Source: CAYOXM01 sp964407925 (GTDB lineage Bacteria; Patescibacteriota; Patescibacteriia; SG8-24). Taken from it: a DNA stretch of 64,000 bases. Below the pieces are notes generated by a model, which did no database searches, had not been told where the DNA came from, and saw only the letters and a program-made list of their open reading frames with translations. Within the stretch, counting starts at the first letter, position 1, and each line of letters opens with the position of its first letter. Location of the stretch: NCBI GenBank assembly GCA_964407925.1, contig CAYOXM010000003.1:43244-107243 (forward strand), given 5' to 3'. The position numbers were made by a program, and so were the translations under genes. Positions 31,698 through 40,208 of this stretch are shown piece after piece.

Positions 31698-32330
31698 TCA
31701 CGCGGGGACCACGCCACGCGCGAGCTTGTCGAGCGAACGCTTCAGGTTGGCGCGCGCATGCGGCTCGCAGACCAGACGCATCGCCTGCGTGGCGAAAATC
31801 GACGGTCGCGCGAGGACGTTCTCGATGAACGCGGCGCGGGCGGCGGCGAACGCCATGTCCTGTACCCAGTCGTACTCGCGGCGGATGCGGCGCTCGTACT
31901 CGTCGAACGCGCTCGGCGAGGCGCCGAGGACGGCGAGATCGCAATCGATCAGCACCGCCTCGTCCGCGTCCTTCGCGGGCTCGGCGTGAGCCGTCGCCGC
32001 GACGAGCGCGGTGACGCGGTCGATGAAGTCGGACGGGAACCCGCCGACGTCGAGCACGACCGCGGCGAGTTCGGCGCTTTGCGCCTCGTTGTCCTTCCTC
32101 CGCGTGTCGTAGATGGCGTCGTGGAACCACAGCGCCATCTCGACGGCGTCGGGGTGCTCCGCCTCCTCGCGCAAGGCGTCGAACGTCTCGAGACAGTGCT
32201 GGACGTGCGCCAGCGTGTGGTAGTGCCGATGCTTTTCGGCATAGCGGTCGCACAGGCGGCCGTACGCGTGTTTCACGGTCCCGCCGCCTCCGGCGCGTTC
32301 CCAGAGCGAACGCCATTTGTCCTCGATCAT
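31698..32330 (-). CDS. HD-superfamily phosphohydrolase
   Basis: 210 residues. YHTLAHVQHCLE supplies the first His, LWFHDAIYDT the HD pair, and a later Asp in VLIDCDLAVLG completes the metal site; LRREYDWV-type sequence (RREYDWVQD) is typical of this predicted metal-dependent HD family. Substrate unknown. AGGAGGCATCTGC precedes the ATG; promoter TTGACC (32407-32402), 17 bp, TAGCGT (32384-32379). Confidence 0.85.
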   Translation of the reverse strand: MIEDKWRSLWERAGGGGTVKHAYGRLCDRYAEKHRHYHTLAHVQHCLETFDALREEAEHPDAVEMALWFHDAIYDTRRKDNEAQSAELAAVVLDVGGFPSDFIDRVTALVAATAHAEPAKDADEAVLIDCDLAVLGASPSAFDEYERRIRREYDWVQDMAFAAARAAFIENVLARPSIFATQAMRLVCEPHARANLKRSLDKLARGVVPA

Positions 32331-32417
32331 GCAGATGCCTCCTCTTGTGCCTGCGTTACGGAAAGGAACGAACGCTGAACGCTACCCTAAATGGCCGCCG
32401 CGGTCAACCCTCGGGCA

Positions 32418-32444
32418 ATAAAAACGCCCGGAATCACCGGGCGT
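32418..32444 (-). terminator. Terminator of the ITPase gene
   Basis: CGCCCGG-TGATT-CCGGGCG stem followed on minus by TTTTTA. Confidence 0.85.
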
Positions 32445-32973
32445 CGAGGTGGGCCTTGAGGAGCGCGAACGCCTTCTTGCGCATGCTGATGGCGTTTTTT
32501 TCTTCCCTCGTCATCTGCTGGAACGTCTTGTCGTGCCCGTCGGGCAGGAAAATCGGATCCCAGCCGAAGGGAGATTTTCCCGTCGGCGCGACGATACGTC
32601 CCGTCACCGCGCCTTCGAAGTAGCTGATCTCGCCGCTCCCGTCCGCATACCCGACCATCGTGCGCGCGACCGCCCGGTCGTTGCCGAGCTTCTGCGCCAT
32701 CTCGGCGAGGCCGCGGTTGCCAAGCGCGACGAGGAACCACTTGATGAGCGGTCCGGGCAGGCCGCCGAGGCACCCGAGCATGAGCGACGTATCCTCGACC
32801 ACGAACCCGCCCGGTTGACGGCGGAGGGCCTCCTGGAGTTTCGCCGCGATTACGGCGCGGGCGTCGATCTCCTGGATTTCCGGAAGGTCCATGTCGAGCC
32901 GCCTGAGCGACGGGATGACGGCGGAAGCTTCGGCGAACTTGTGCGCGTTGCCGGTAATGAACGTGATCGTCAT
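32434..32973 (-). CDS. Non-canonical purine NTP pyrophosphatase (HAM1/ITPase)
   Basis: Hydrolyses ITP, XTP and dITP to prevent misincorporation. 179 residues. FITGNAHKFAEA (SHR-type opening), VVEDTSLML, GGLPGPLIKWFL, and FGWDPIFLPDG are the family blocks, closest to the eukaryotic/archaeal ITPA subgroup by the PGPLIKWFL sequence. CAAGGAGGAAAGC precedes the ATG. Divergent from the nucleoside phosphorylase gene. Confidence 0.93.
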   Translation of the reverse strand: MTITFITGNAHKFAEASAVIPSLRRLDMDLPEIQEIDARAVIAAKLQEALRRQPGGFVVEDTSLMLGCLGGLPGPLIKWFLVALGNRGLAEMAQKLGNDRAVARTMVGYADGSGEISYFEGAVTGRIVAPTGKSPFGWDPIFLPDGHDKTFQQMTREEKNAISMRKKAFALLKAHLDAR

Positions 32974-33045
32974 GCTTTCCTCCTTGTGCACGGGGTTCCA
33001 CCTTACGCCGACCGTCCCGCCGAACGCAAGTACGGACGGCGACCG

Positions 33046-33074
33046 TTGACTTTTCGCGCTTCCGGCCCTACGGT
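33046..33074 (+). promoter_or_regulatory. Promoter of the nucleoside phosphorylase gene
   Basis: TTGACT (33046-33051), 17-bp spacer, TACGGT (33069-33074). Confidence 0.72.
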
Positions 33075-33111
33075 TCCCGCGGATCTTTTCCCTTTTCCGA
33101 AGGAGCACCTC

Positions 33112-33978
33112 ATGCATGCACGCCACCGGCACAAGCCGAGTTTCGTTTCGGCGCGTTCCTCCGCGGACGCCCTGCGCAAGGCGCTGGACCTCGGCGACGA
33201 CGCGCGTCCCGTCGGCGTCGTCCTCGGCACGGGCTGGGGCGACGCGCTCGCGCTCGACGACCGTCGAGAACTGCCGCTCAAGGCGCTGCCCGGCTTCAGC
33301 CGGCTGTCCGCGCTCGAGGGCCATGCGCGCACGGTCGTCACCGGCACGCTCGACGGCACGCGCATCACCGCGCTCTCCGGCCGCGTGCACCTGTACGAGG
33401 CGCCCGCCGATGCCGAGCTCCACGCGATGGTGCGCCTGCAGACCGAGATGCTCATCCATCTCGGCGCGCGCCGCCTCGTCCTGACGTGCGCCGCCGGCAG
33501 CCTCGACCCGAAGATCAAGACGGGACACCTCGTCGCCATCGACGGGTTCGTCAGCCTGTACGCGCCGGAGATGCCCCTCTTCGGCGGGGAGTTCCCCTCG
33601 CCCGACGCCGCGCTCGACGTGGAATGCGTCGCCGCCGACTTCCCGGGGACGTCGACGCCCGGCATCCGCTCAGCATGGCGCGGCGGATACGCCATGGTGC
33701 GCGGCCCGCACTTCGAGGGCCGGCGCTACGACAAGAAACCGCTCGCCGCGACCGGCGCGAGCGTCGTCGGCATGAGCATGCTGCCCGAAGCGTGCGTCGC
33801 CGCGCTCTACGCCGAGGAAGGCGTACGCGTCGCCGCCGTCGCCCACGTGACGAACGGCATCGACGAAGCGACGACCCACGACGAGCACCTCGCGCGCTCG
33901 CGCCAGGCCTCGCCGCGGCTCTCGGCGCTCCTGTCGGATACCGTCCGACTCGCCACGCGCGCCCTCGCGCGACCCTGA
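33112..33978 (+). CDS. Purine nucleoside phosphorylase (trimeric class)
   Basis: 288 residues. Phosphate-binding GVVLGTGWG, GRVHLYE with the phosphate His, TCAAGSLDP, VRGPHFEGR, and VVGMSMLPE with the purine-contacting region, then HVTNGID. Cleaves purine nucleosides to base and ribose-1-phosphate. GAAGGAGCACCTC precedes the ATG. The neighbouring ITPase also acts on purines, but on the other strand. Confidence 0.9.
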   Translation: MHARHRHKPSFVSARSSADALRKALDLGDDARPVGVVLGTGWGDALALDDRRELPLKALPGFSRLSALEGHARTVVTGTLDGTRITALSGRVHLYEAPADAELHAMVRLQTEMLIHLGARRLVLTCAAGSLDPKIKTGHLVAIDGFVSLYAPEMPLFGGEFPSPDAALDVECVAADFPGTSTPGIRSAWRGGYAMVRGPHFEGRRYDKKPLAATGASVVGMSMLPEACVAALYAEEGVRVAAVAHVTNGIDEATTHDEHLARSRQASPRLSALLSDTVRLATRALARP

Positions 33979-34006
33979 CGCCCCCGCTTCCGCGGGGCGT
34001 TTTTTC
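33979..34006 (+). terminator. Terminator
   Basis: CGCCCCCGC-TTC-CGCGGGGCG followed by TTTTTT. Confidence 0.9.
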
Positions 34007-34072
34007 TTTTGCCGCGAATTGGCGGAGCGGACGCCTTTTTCATTTTCGGGAAATTTGCGACAATGCGCGCAT

Positions 34073-35140
34073 ATGCAATCACCCCTCGCGCTCGTAAGGT
34101 CGTTCCTCGGACGCTATGCGGACGAGCATCCGCCGCACGGCGGGCCGCGTTTCGACTGGCTCATGACGGTCCTCGGCTTCTGGTTCGTCGCCGGCGTCTT
34201 CATCGACGGCTGGGCGCACAACCACCTGGACTCGGCGCTCGAAACGTTCTTCACCCCGTGGCACGCCATGCTCTACTCCGGATTCACCGCCTGCGCCTTC
34301 GCGCTCGCGTGGACCGCGTGGAAACACCGCGCTCCCAGCCGAAAGATCTGGCATGCGGTACCGGAAGGCTACGGACCGTCGCTGTTCGGCGCGGCGGTCT
34401 TCGCTACGGGCGGCCTCGGCGACATGCTCTGGCACCTGACGTTCGGCATCGAAAAAAACATCGAGGCCCTCCTCTCCCCGACCCACCTCCTGCTCGCGAC
34501 CGGCGCCGTGCTCATCATGACAGGCCCGCTGCGGGCGATGTGGGCGCTTCCCGCGGACGGACGCCGCCTCGGTCTCCGCACGATGCTTCCGGCGATCCTC
34601 TCAATGACGTTCTCCGTTTCCGTGCTTTCGTTCATGACGCAGTTCGCCCACCCCATCGACGCCGACGCCGCGGGGATGATGCCCGCGACCGCGCGGGCGA
34701 TGCACGAGAGCCAGTCGCTCTCCATCGCGGGAATGCTTCTCCAGACCGCCTTCCTCATGGGCTTCGTCCTGCTCGCCGTCCGTCGCTGGGGCAGCAGCCT
34801 GCCGTTCGGCACGTTCACCCTCGTCTTCGGCCTCAACGCGTACGGCATGTCGCTCATGACCGACCAGCACCGCCTCGTCTGGGCCGCCGTCGCCGCGGGC
34901 CTCATCGCGGACGCGAATCTCGCGAAGCTCGAACCGTCCGCCGTCCGGCGCGGCGCGTTCCGGACGTTCGCCGCCGTGACGCCGACGACGTACTTCATCG
35001 CGTACTTCATCGCGCTCATGGCGACCGGCCGCGTCTGGTGGTCGGTCCACATGTGGACCGGCGCCATCGTGATGGCCGGCGCGATCGGCCTGCTGATGAG
35101 CTGGCTCGTCCTGCCGCCGCGTTCGCCGGAAGAACGCTGA
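34073..35140 (+). CDS. Polytopic membrane protein of unknown function
   Basis: 355 residues with about eight to nine transmembrane segments and several membrane-embedded His (WAHNHLD, TPWHAMLY, DMLWHLTF, SPTHLLL, HES, DQHRL). The recurring His near helix ends could bind metal or heme, but no family motif is certain. A GACAAT -10 about 9 bases before the ATG suggests leaderless mRNA. Confidence 0.75.
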   Translation: MQSPLALVRSFLGRYADEHPPHGGPRFDWLMTVLGFWFVAGVFIDGWAHNHLDSALETFFTPWHAMLYSGFTACAFALAWTAWKHRAPSRKIWHAVPEGYGPSLFGAAVFATGGLGDMLWHLTFGIEKNIEALLSPTHLLLATGAVLIMTGPLRAMWALPADGRRLGLRTMLPAILSMTFSVSVLSFMTQFAHPIDADAAGMMPATARAMHESQSLSIAGMLLQTAFLMGFVLLAVRRWGSSLPFGTFTLVFGLNAYGMSLMTDQHRLVWAAVAAGLIADANLAKLEPSAVRRGAFRTFAAVTPTTYFIAYFIALMATGRVWWSVHMWTGAIVMAGAIGLLMSWLVLPPRSPEER

Positions 35141-35150
35141 GCCGACGGGC

Positions 35151-35177
35151 AAAAAAACGCCCCGCAGGGGCGTTTTC
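35151..35177. terminator. Bidirectional terminator
   Basis: AACGCCCC/GGGGCGTT stem with A-run before and TTTT after. Confidence 0.88.
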
Positions 35178-35181
35178 GGTT

Positions 35182-35994
35182 TCACCGGCGCTTCGGGTCG
35201 AGGAGATAGTCCTTGTGACGCCATTCCTCGAGCAGCCAGGCACGGACCTCCGAACCGCGGACGCCGACGACTTCGGACGAGACGACGACGTCCGTGCCGG
35301 GCGGCAGGACGCCGTCGAGCGGCGGCGCCGTCGGACGGAAGTCGCGCCAACGGACGGTGACCGACAACACGGGGTAGTCCGGCAGGGCGCGAATGAGCGT
35401 GGCGAGACCGCGCGTCTTCGGCGGCATGACGTTCTTCCAGCCGGAGCCGGGAACGCCGCCGTTGAAGATGCGGCCCTCGGGAAAGATGATGACGCTCGCG
35501 CCATCTTCCTTCGCCAGTGCGGCGAGCCGCTCGATCCAGCCGATGTCGCGGGGATCCTTGGCGCGCGCGACGAAGGCGCAGCCGGCCTCGCGCATGGCGT
35601 GACCGAACACGGGGATGCTGCGTGCGCCGGCCATCGCGACCGTGCGCATGTCGTCGCGCCCCATCTTCGCGAACAGTTCCGCGAGGACGAAGCCGTCCCA
35701 GGCGCCGAAATGGTTCGACACCACGATGAACGGACCGGAACCGCGGGCGTAGGGATGCGACGGCGGTTCGATGCGGTACCGGATGCCTGCCACCGGCGCC
35801 ATCGCGCGGAACAGGATACGGCCCCAGGTCATGAACCATCGCGCTGCGCGTTTTCGCCGCACGGCGCGTTCAGCGCCGCCTACGGCCGAAACGAGAAGGA
35901 GCAGGTAGAAGTGCGGGACGGCGACCGTCAGGCACAGGAGCAGGAACACGAGCGCCGCGACGAAAAGCCGCGTCCGCCGTATCAGTACGGGCAT
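35182..35994 (-). CDS. PlsC-family acyltransferase, copy 1
   Basis: 270 residues. N-terminal membrane segment, then NHFGAWDGF (HxxxxD catalytic motif) and FPEGRIFNGG (substrate Arg). Probably acylates lysophosphatidic acid or a related lipid at the inner membrane. GGAGG lies 12 bases before the chosen ATG (9 before an adjacent GTG); longer in-frame starts exist. Tandem with a second, diverged copy. Confidence 0.88.
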   Translation of the reverse strand: MPVLIRRTRLFVAALVFLLLCLTVAVPHFYLLLLVSAVGGAERAVRRKRAARWFMTWGRILFRAMAPVAGIRYRIEPPSHPYARGSGPFIVVSNHFGAWDGFVLAELFAKMGRDDMRTVAMAGARSIPVFGHAMREAGCAFVARAKDPRDIGWIERLAALAKEDGASVIIFPEGRIFNGGVPGSGWKNVMPPKTRGLATLIRALPDYPVLSVTVRWRDFRPTAPPLDGVLPPGTDVVVSSEVVGVRGSEVRAWLLEEWRHKDYLLDPKRR

Positions 35995-36053
35995 CACGAC
36001 TTTCTGCCTCCGATGGGAAAGCACCCCGACCGTAGCACGCGCCGGGGAAAGAA

Positions 36054-36080
36054 AAAAGCGGGCGCGTCACGCGCCCGCGC
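36054..36080 (-). terminator. Terminator
   Basis: GCGGGCGCG-TGA-CGCGCCCGC stem followed on minus by TTTTTTC. Confidence 0.82.
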
Positions 36081-36888
36081 CCGCCAGCCGTTCGTCCTTG
36101 CGCCGCCACTCCTCGCGGAGCCATGCCTCGACGAACGCCGGATCGATGTCCTCGATGAGCGCGGCCTCGACGACGACCTTGGCGCCGACGTAGGACCCGA
36201 TGCTCGACGCGGTGTCCTTGCCGTTCCTGATGTCGCGGTCCCAGGCGATGGTGACCGAGAGCACGGGCGCGCCCGGCATCGCGTCGATGAGCGCGCGGAG
36301 CCCCGCGCTCTTCGGCGGAAGCACGCGGGAAAGGCCCGAGCCCTCCTTCGGGCCGCGGAACCGCGTGCCCTCGGGAAAGATGATGACGCAGGCGCGGTCG
36401 GCGAACGCCGTCGCGCCGCATCGCGCGATTTCCGCGAGATCGGCATCGCGGCTGCCGCCGCGCGCGAGGAACGCGCACTCGGTCTCGACGCACGAGCGTC
36501 CGATGACCGGCACTTTCGTCACCTCGCGTTTCATGATCGAACGGAAGTCCTTGCGGCCCATCCGCTCGAACATCGCCATCAGGATGAATCCGTCGAGCGG
36601 TCCCGAAGGGTGGTTCGCGACGACGATGAGCGGCCGGCCGTAGTGCTCGCGCACGAGCGGCAGGTCGTACCTCGCGTCGATGCCCATCAGCCGGAACGTG
36701 AGGCTCCCGAGGGCGTTGCCCCACGTCATCTGCCACCTTGCGACGGCGCGGCGACGCGCCGTGCCGTCGGAACGACGCAGGCGGTGCCAAAGGATGAGCG
36801 CGTAGAGGTGCGGCGCGCCGAACGCGGCGACGCCGAGCAGGTACGCCGCGAGGGCGAAGTACGCGCGGAGCTTTCGGATGAATCCCAT
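36067..36888 (-). CDS. PlsC-family acyltransferase, copy 2
   Basis: 273 residues. Membrane segment at ~8-30; NHPSGPLDGF as the HxxxxD motif and FPEGTRFRGP as the second block. Shares with copy 1 the end pattern AWLREEWRRKD. AAGGAGGCGAGACC precedes the ATG. A terminator separates the two, so they are transcribed independently, which suits different substrates or conditions. Confidence 0.9.
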   Translation of the reverse strand: MGFIRKLRAYFALAAYLLGVAAFGAPHLYALILWHRLRRSDGTARRRAVARWQMTWGNALGSLTFRLMGIDARYDLPLVREHYGRPLIVVANHPSGPLDGFILMAMFERMGRKDFRSIMKREVTKVPVIGRSCVETECAFLARGGSRDADLAEIARCGATAFADRACVIIFPEGTRFRGPKEGSGLSRVLPPKSAGLRALIDAMPGAPVLSVTIAWDRDIRNGKDTASSIGSYVGAKVVVEAALIEDIDPAFVEAWLREEWRRKDERLAGAGA

Positions 36889-36969
36889 GGTCTCGCCTCC
36901 TTGGCGACGGCGCGGGGCGCGCCGTGTTCGCAATGAACGTCGCGGGTTTCGTACCATGCCGGCGCCGCG

Positions 36970-36998
36970 GTGACAAGGCGGCGACGTGCGGGTATGCT
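36970..36998 (+). promoter_or_regulatory. Promoter for a leaderless methyltransferase mRNA
   Basis: GTGACA (36970-36975), 17-bp spacer, TATGCT (36993-36998), 9 bases before the ATG. Confidence 0.72.
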
Positions 36999-37007
36999 TG
37001 ATGCGTT

Positions 37008-37574
37008 ATGCCGCTCTGGACCTACGCGCTCCGTCGCCACCTCCTTCCGCCGCTCCTCGCTCCGCTCGCCGCGCGCGCGCCGAAACGCGTCTTGGAAATC
37101 GGCTGCGGCAGGGGCGAAACCACGGCCATCCTTCTGGCGCGGTTCCCCGAGGCGACGATCGTCGCGACGGACATCGACGCCGCGGCGGTCAAACGCGCGA
37201 AGGCCGCCGTCCGCGACCCGCGCGCCACCTTCGCCGTCGCGGACGCGACGCACCTGCCCTTTCCCGACGCCAGCTTCGACCTCGTCATCGAACTGAACTC
37301 CTTCCACCATGTCGAACGCTGGATGACCGCGATTGCAGAATGCGCCCGCGTCGTCGCTCCGGGCGGTACGTTCGCGGCGATGGACGAGAACGTCGCCGCA
37401 TGGGGACTGCTGTTCCGCCTGCTCGACCGCCCGGCATCGACGTTCTCGTCCCGCGAGTTCGTCGCGGCCGCGCGGACCGCCGGACTCGCCCACGAAGCGA
37501 CGCACGGCGGCGAACGGTTCATGCGCCTGATTTTCTCGAAACCCAGATCACTTCCCCATTCCCCGAGCCCGTGA
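37008..37574 (+). CDS. Class I SAM-dependent methyltransferase
   Basis: 188 residues. Motif I VLEIGCGRGETT, acidic DID after the second strand, VADATHLPFPDASFDLVI and RVVAPGG define a Methyltransf_11-type fold. Substrate unknown. It ends 40 bases before purF, with no terminator visible, so read-through into purF is possible. Confidence 0.88.
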   Translation: MPLWTYALRRHLLPPLLAPLAARAPKRVLEIGCGRGETTAILLARFPEATIVATDIDAAAVKRAKAAVRDPRATFAVADATHLPFPDASFDLVIELNSFHHVERWMTAIAECARVVAPGGTFAAMDENVAAWGLLFRLLDRPASTFSSREFVAAARTAGLAHEATHGGERFMRLIFSKPRSLPHSPSP

Positions 37575-37614
37575 TAGAACGGACGCACGCTCTTTGAAGC
37601 AAAGGAGGTACGTC

Positions 37615-39003
37615 ATGTGCGGAATCGCAGGTGCGTACGGCGTCCCCGACGCCGGCCGCGTCGTTTCCCTCATGCTCAAGGCGATGCAGCACCGCGGCCA
37701 AGAGGCGGCGGGAATCGTGTCTGCCGACGGCAAGGGGCTGCATGAAATCAAGGGCTTCGGCCTGGTCGACGAGGTGTTCGCCCGCGTCGATTTCCCGTCC
37801 CGGCTGCCCGGAACGGCCGCCGTCGGCCACATCCGCTACGCGACGTGCGGCGACGCCGACGACCGCCGGAACGTCCAACCGCTCGTGGCGTCGCTGCGCC
37901 GCGGTGAGAAAGCCATCGTCCACAACGGCAACCTGACGAATTACCCGACGATGCGCGCGGCGCTCGAAGGGCAGGGAGCGATTTTTCAGACCTCGAGCGA
38001 CACCGAGCTTTTCCTGCACCTGATGGCGCGCAGCCGCGAAGGATCGATCGGCGCGCGCCTCCGGGCGGCCTGCGCCAAGATCGAAGGCGCGTACTCCGTC
38101 CTGCTCCTCACGCAGGACGGCCTGTTCGCCGCCGTCGACCCGCTCGGATTCCGACCGCTTTCCGTCGCCCCCTATGGCGGCGGATGGCTGTTCGCTTCGG
38201 AGACCTGCGCGTTCGACCTGTTCGCCGCGACGCCCGCGGCTCCCGTCGCCGCGGGAACCATGATCGAAATCGACGCGGCGAGCGACGGCGCGCTCCTCGA
38301 AACGGCATCCTCGCCCGACATCACGCGCCACTGCAGCTTCGAGCACATCTATTTCACCCGGCCGGATTCCGTCATCTTCGGCACGCGCGCCGGCATGATC
38401 CGCGAACGGCTCGGCATTGCGCTCGCGCGCACGAACGGGCTGCGCACCGACGTCGTTACCTCGGTGCCCGACTCCTCGAACTCGATGGCGGCAGCCTATG
38501 CCGAATCGCTCGGCATCCCGTTCAAGTTCGGACTCATCCGCAACCACTATACGGGACGCACGTTCATCACGCCGCAGCAGAAGGCGCGGGAGCTCGGCGT
38601 ACGGATGAAGCTCAACGCCGACCGGCACGTCGTCGAGGGCAAGACCGTCACGGTGGTCGACGATTCGCTCGTGCGGGGAACGACCGCGCGCAAGATCGTC
38701 GAACTGCTGCGAAGCGCCGGTGCGAAGGAAGTCCACCTGCGCATCGGATCTCCCCCGGTGATCCACCCGTGCTTCTGGGGCATCGATACGCCGAACCGGA
38801 ACGAGCTCATCGCCGCCGACCTTCCGCCCGAGGCGCTCGCGAACATGCTCGGGGCGGATTCGCTCGCTTACCTCTCGATCCTCGAACTGGACGCGGCGCT
38901 CGGCGACCCGAACGGCACCGCGCACTGCACGACCTGCTTCTCCGGCATCTTGCCGCAGGAGGCCCCCATCCCGCTTACGCGGCTCGTACGCAAACCGTCC
39001 TGA
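37615..39003 (+). CDS. purF: Amidophosphoribosyltransferase
   Basis: First committed step of purine synthesis: glutamine plus PRPP to phosphoribosylamine. 462 residues. Cys2 (MCGIAGAYG) is the Ntn nucleophile with no propeptide; RYATCG and HNGNLTN belong to the glutaminase; the PRPP loop is VTVVDDSLVRGTT. Cys in RHCSFEHIYF, HPCFWGID and HCTTCFSG match the 4Fe-4S ligands of the Bacillus-type enzyme. AAAGGAGGTACGTC sets the start. No other pur biosynthesis gene is nearby. Confidence 0.96.
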   Translation: MCGIAGAYGVPDAGRVVSLMLKAMQHRGQEAAGIVSADGKGLHEIKGFGLVDEVFARVDFPSRLPGTAAVGHIRYATCGDADDRRNVQPLVASLRRGEKAIVHNGNLTNYPTMRAALEGQGAIFQTSSDTELFLHLMARSREGSIGARLRAACAKIEGAYSVLLLTQDGLFAAVDPLGFRPLSVAPYGGGWLFASETCAFDLFAATPAAPVAAGTMIEIDAASDGALLETASSPDITRHCSFEHIYFTRPDSVIFGTRAGMIRERLGIALARTNGLRTDVVTSVPDSSNSMAAAYAESLGIPFKFGLIRNHYTGRTFITPQQKARELGVRMKLNADRHVVEGKTVTVVDDSLVRGTTARKIVELLRSAGAKEVHLRIGSPPVIHPCFWGIDTPNRNELIAADLPPEALANMLGADSLAYLSILELDAALGDPNGTAHCTTCFSGILPQEAPIPLTRLVRKPS

Positions 39004-39019
39004 AAGGGCGGTTTTTTCT
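38996..39019 (+). terminator. Terminator of purF
   Basis: CCGTCC-TGAAA-GGGCGG (one G-U) followed by TTTTTT; overlaps the stop codon. Confidence 0.75.
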
Positions 39020-39106
39020 TCTCGGCGCAGCACGATTGACAAAATCGTCTTTTTATGGCCAAATGACCGGTCAGTTCTTTGCACCATCGTGCCGAAAGGA
39101 GCGCCC

Positions 39107-40018
39107 ATGCTACCCGAACCCATCCCGTTTCAGCGGTCAACACCGGATGCCGCGCGTCCGTCAGTGCCGCCGCAGCGGCTGTCCTGGATGCCGAAAAGTC
39201 CGGAGCGCGCCGCCGAAGCGGCATGGGCGCGCACGGTCAAAAGGCTCGGGGACTTCCGCGGCGGCTACCTGAACCCAGGGCTCTGGAAAGAGCCCCGTCA
39301 CGGCTACGTACGGGCTGCGGAAGCGCTCGTCCACCTCGTCTGCACGACGGCCCGCGTCACGGCGAAGAGCGAAGTGCTCGACGTCGCCTGCGGTACGGGC
39401 ACCGAGCTCCTGTCGATCGTCGACAAAATCGGCGTCCGCAAGATCGTCGGGCTCGACGTTTCCTGGCCCGTCGCCGAAATCGCCTGGCGGAAAACCGCGC
39501 GACAACGCGAAAGCGGCATCGTCGAAATCCGCCATGGATCGGCCATGCGCCTGCCGTGGGCGGGACCGCACTTCTCGCACGTCATCTGCGTCGACGGCGT
39601 CCATCTTTTCCCCTCGCGCGAACGGTTTTTCCGGGAAGCGCAGCGGGTGCTGCGACCCGGAGGCGTGCTCTGCCTGACCGACTTCCTTTTCCTGAGGCAG
39701 CCCGCCTCCTTCGCCGAACGGCTGCTCGCGCGGATCGCCGGCAGGCTCCTCCCCGTCGACCGCGAGGCGCGGGAAGACGAGGATTCCTGTCGTGCGAAGG
39801 TTCTCGCGGCCGGCTACAAGAACGTCTCGACGCGCTCCATCGCGGCGGACGTGCTCCAAGGCGCGGAGAACGACCTGTCGCGTCCCGAAACGTTCGGCGC
39901 GCTCACGCGCGCCCTCGGCTGGTTCGCGGCGTACGGCCTCCTCCTCTCTCGCAGGGCGCTCGTCTCGCTCCGCCGCCGCGGCGTCATCGACTACGTCGTC
40001 ATCCTCGCGCAGCGATGA
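39107..40018 (+). CDS. SAM-dependent methyltransferase
   Basis: 303 residues. Motif I VLDVACGTGTELL, GLDVSWPVAEIA, HGSAMRLPW, VICVDGVHLFPS and RVLRPGGVLCLTDF fit a small-molecule or lipid methyltransferase. Two long helices toward the C-terminus may contact membrane. GAAAGGAGCGCCC precedes the ATG; TTGACA at 39036-39041 with a weak -10. Substrate unknown. Confidence 0.85.
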   Translation: MLPEPIPFQRSTPDAARPSVPPQRLSWMPKSPERAAEAAWARTVKRLGDFRGGYLNPGLWKEPRHGYVRAAEALVHLVCTTARVTAKSEVLDVACGTGTELLSIVDKIGVRKIVGLDVSWPVAEIAWRKTARQRESGIVEIRHGSAMRLPWAGPHFSHVICVDGVHLFPSRERFFREAQRVLRPGGVLCLTDFLFLRQPASFAERLLARIAGRLLPVDREAREDEDSCRAKVLAAGYKNVSTRSIAADVLQGAENDLSRPETFGALTRALGWFAAYGLLLSRRALVSLRRRGVIDYVVILAQR

Positions 40019-40023
40019 CCGAC

Positions 40024-40052
40024 GAAAAGGCCCTCACGGGCTTTTTTCTTTT
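40024..40052 (+). terminator. Terminator
   Basis: AAGGCCC-TCAC-GGGCTTTTTT short stem with T-run. Confidence 0.78.
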
Positions 40053-40075
40053 TTGACGCGGACGAGGCGGGAACA

Positions 40076-40104
40076 TTGACAAAAATGCCCTTATCCGCTA
40101 TGCT
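40076..40104 (+). promoter_or_regulatory. Strong promoter of the DEAD-box helicase gene
   Basis: TTGACA (40076-40081), 17-bp spacer, TATGCT (40099-40104). Predicted start near 40111 gives a leader of about 98 bases. Confidence 0.85.
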
Positions 40105-40110
40105 CCGGAT

Positions 40111-40208
40111 GATTCTAATATCCGCGGCCCCCGAATCAGGCCGCTGGACTCGGACCTCTCGGTGACGATACGTGACCAGGCAGGGATCGGGTCACGTATT
40201 TTCTTTTT
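40111..40208 (+). promoter_or_regulatory. Structured leader with terminator abutting the helicase start codon
   Basis: First stem GCGGCC (40124-40129)/GGCCGC (40139-40144). Second stem ATACGTGACC (40168-40177)/GGTCACGTAT (40190-40199), perfect 10 bp, followed by TTTCTTTTT and directly by the ATG at 40209. The second is an intrinsic-terminator form. A second GTGAC (40162-40166) could compete for the 3' arm. There is no ribosome site. Conditional termination (attenuation) of the helicase is inferred. Confidence 0.7.

Noticed and set aside
34009..36936. 975-codon open frame on the plus strand
   Set aside because: Runs across a membrane protein and antisense to both PlsC genes; same shadow-frame composition.
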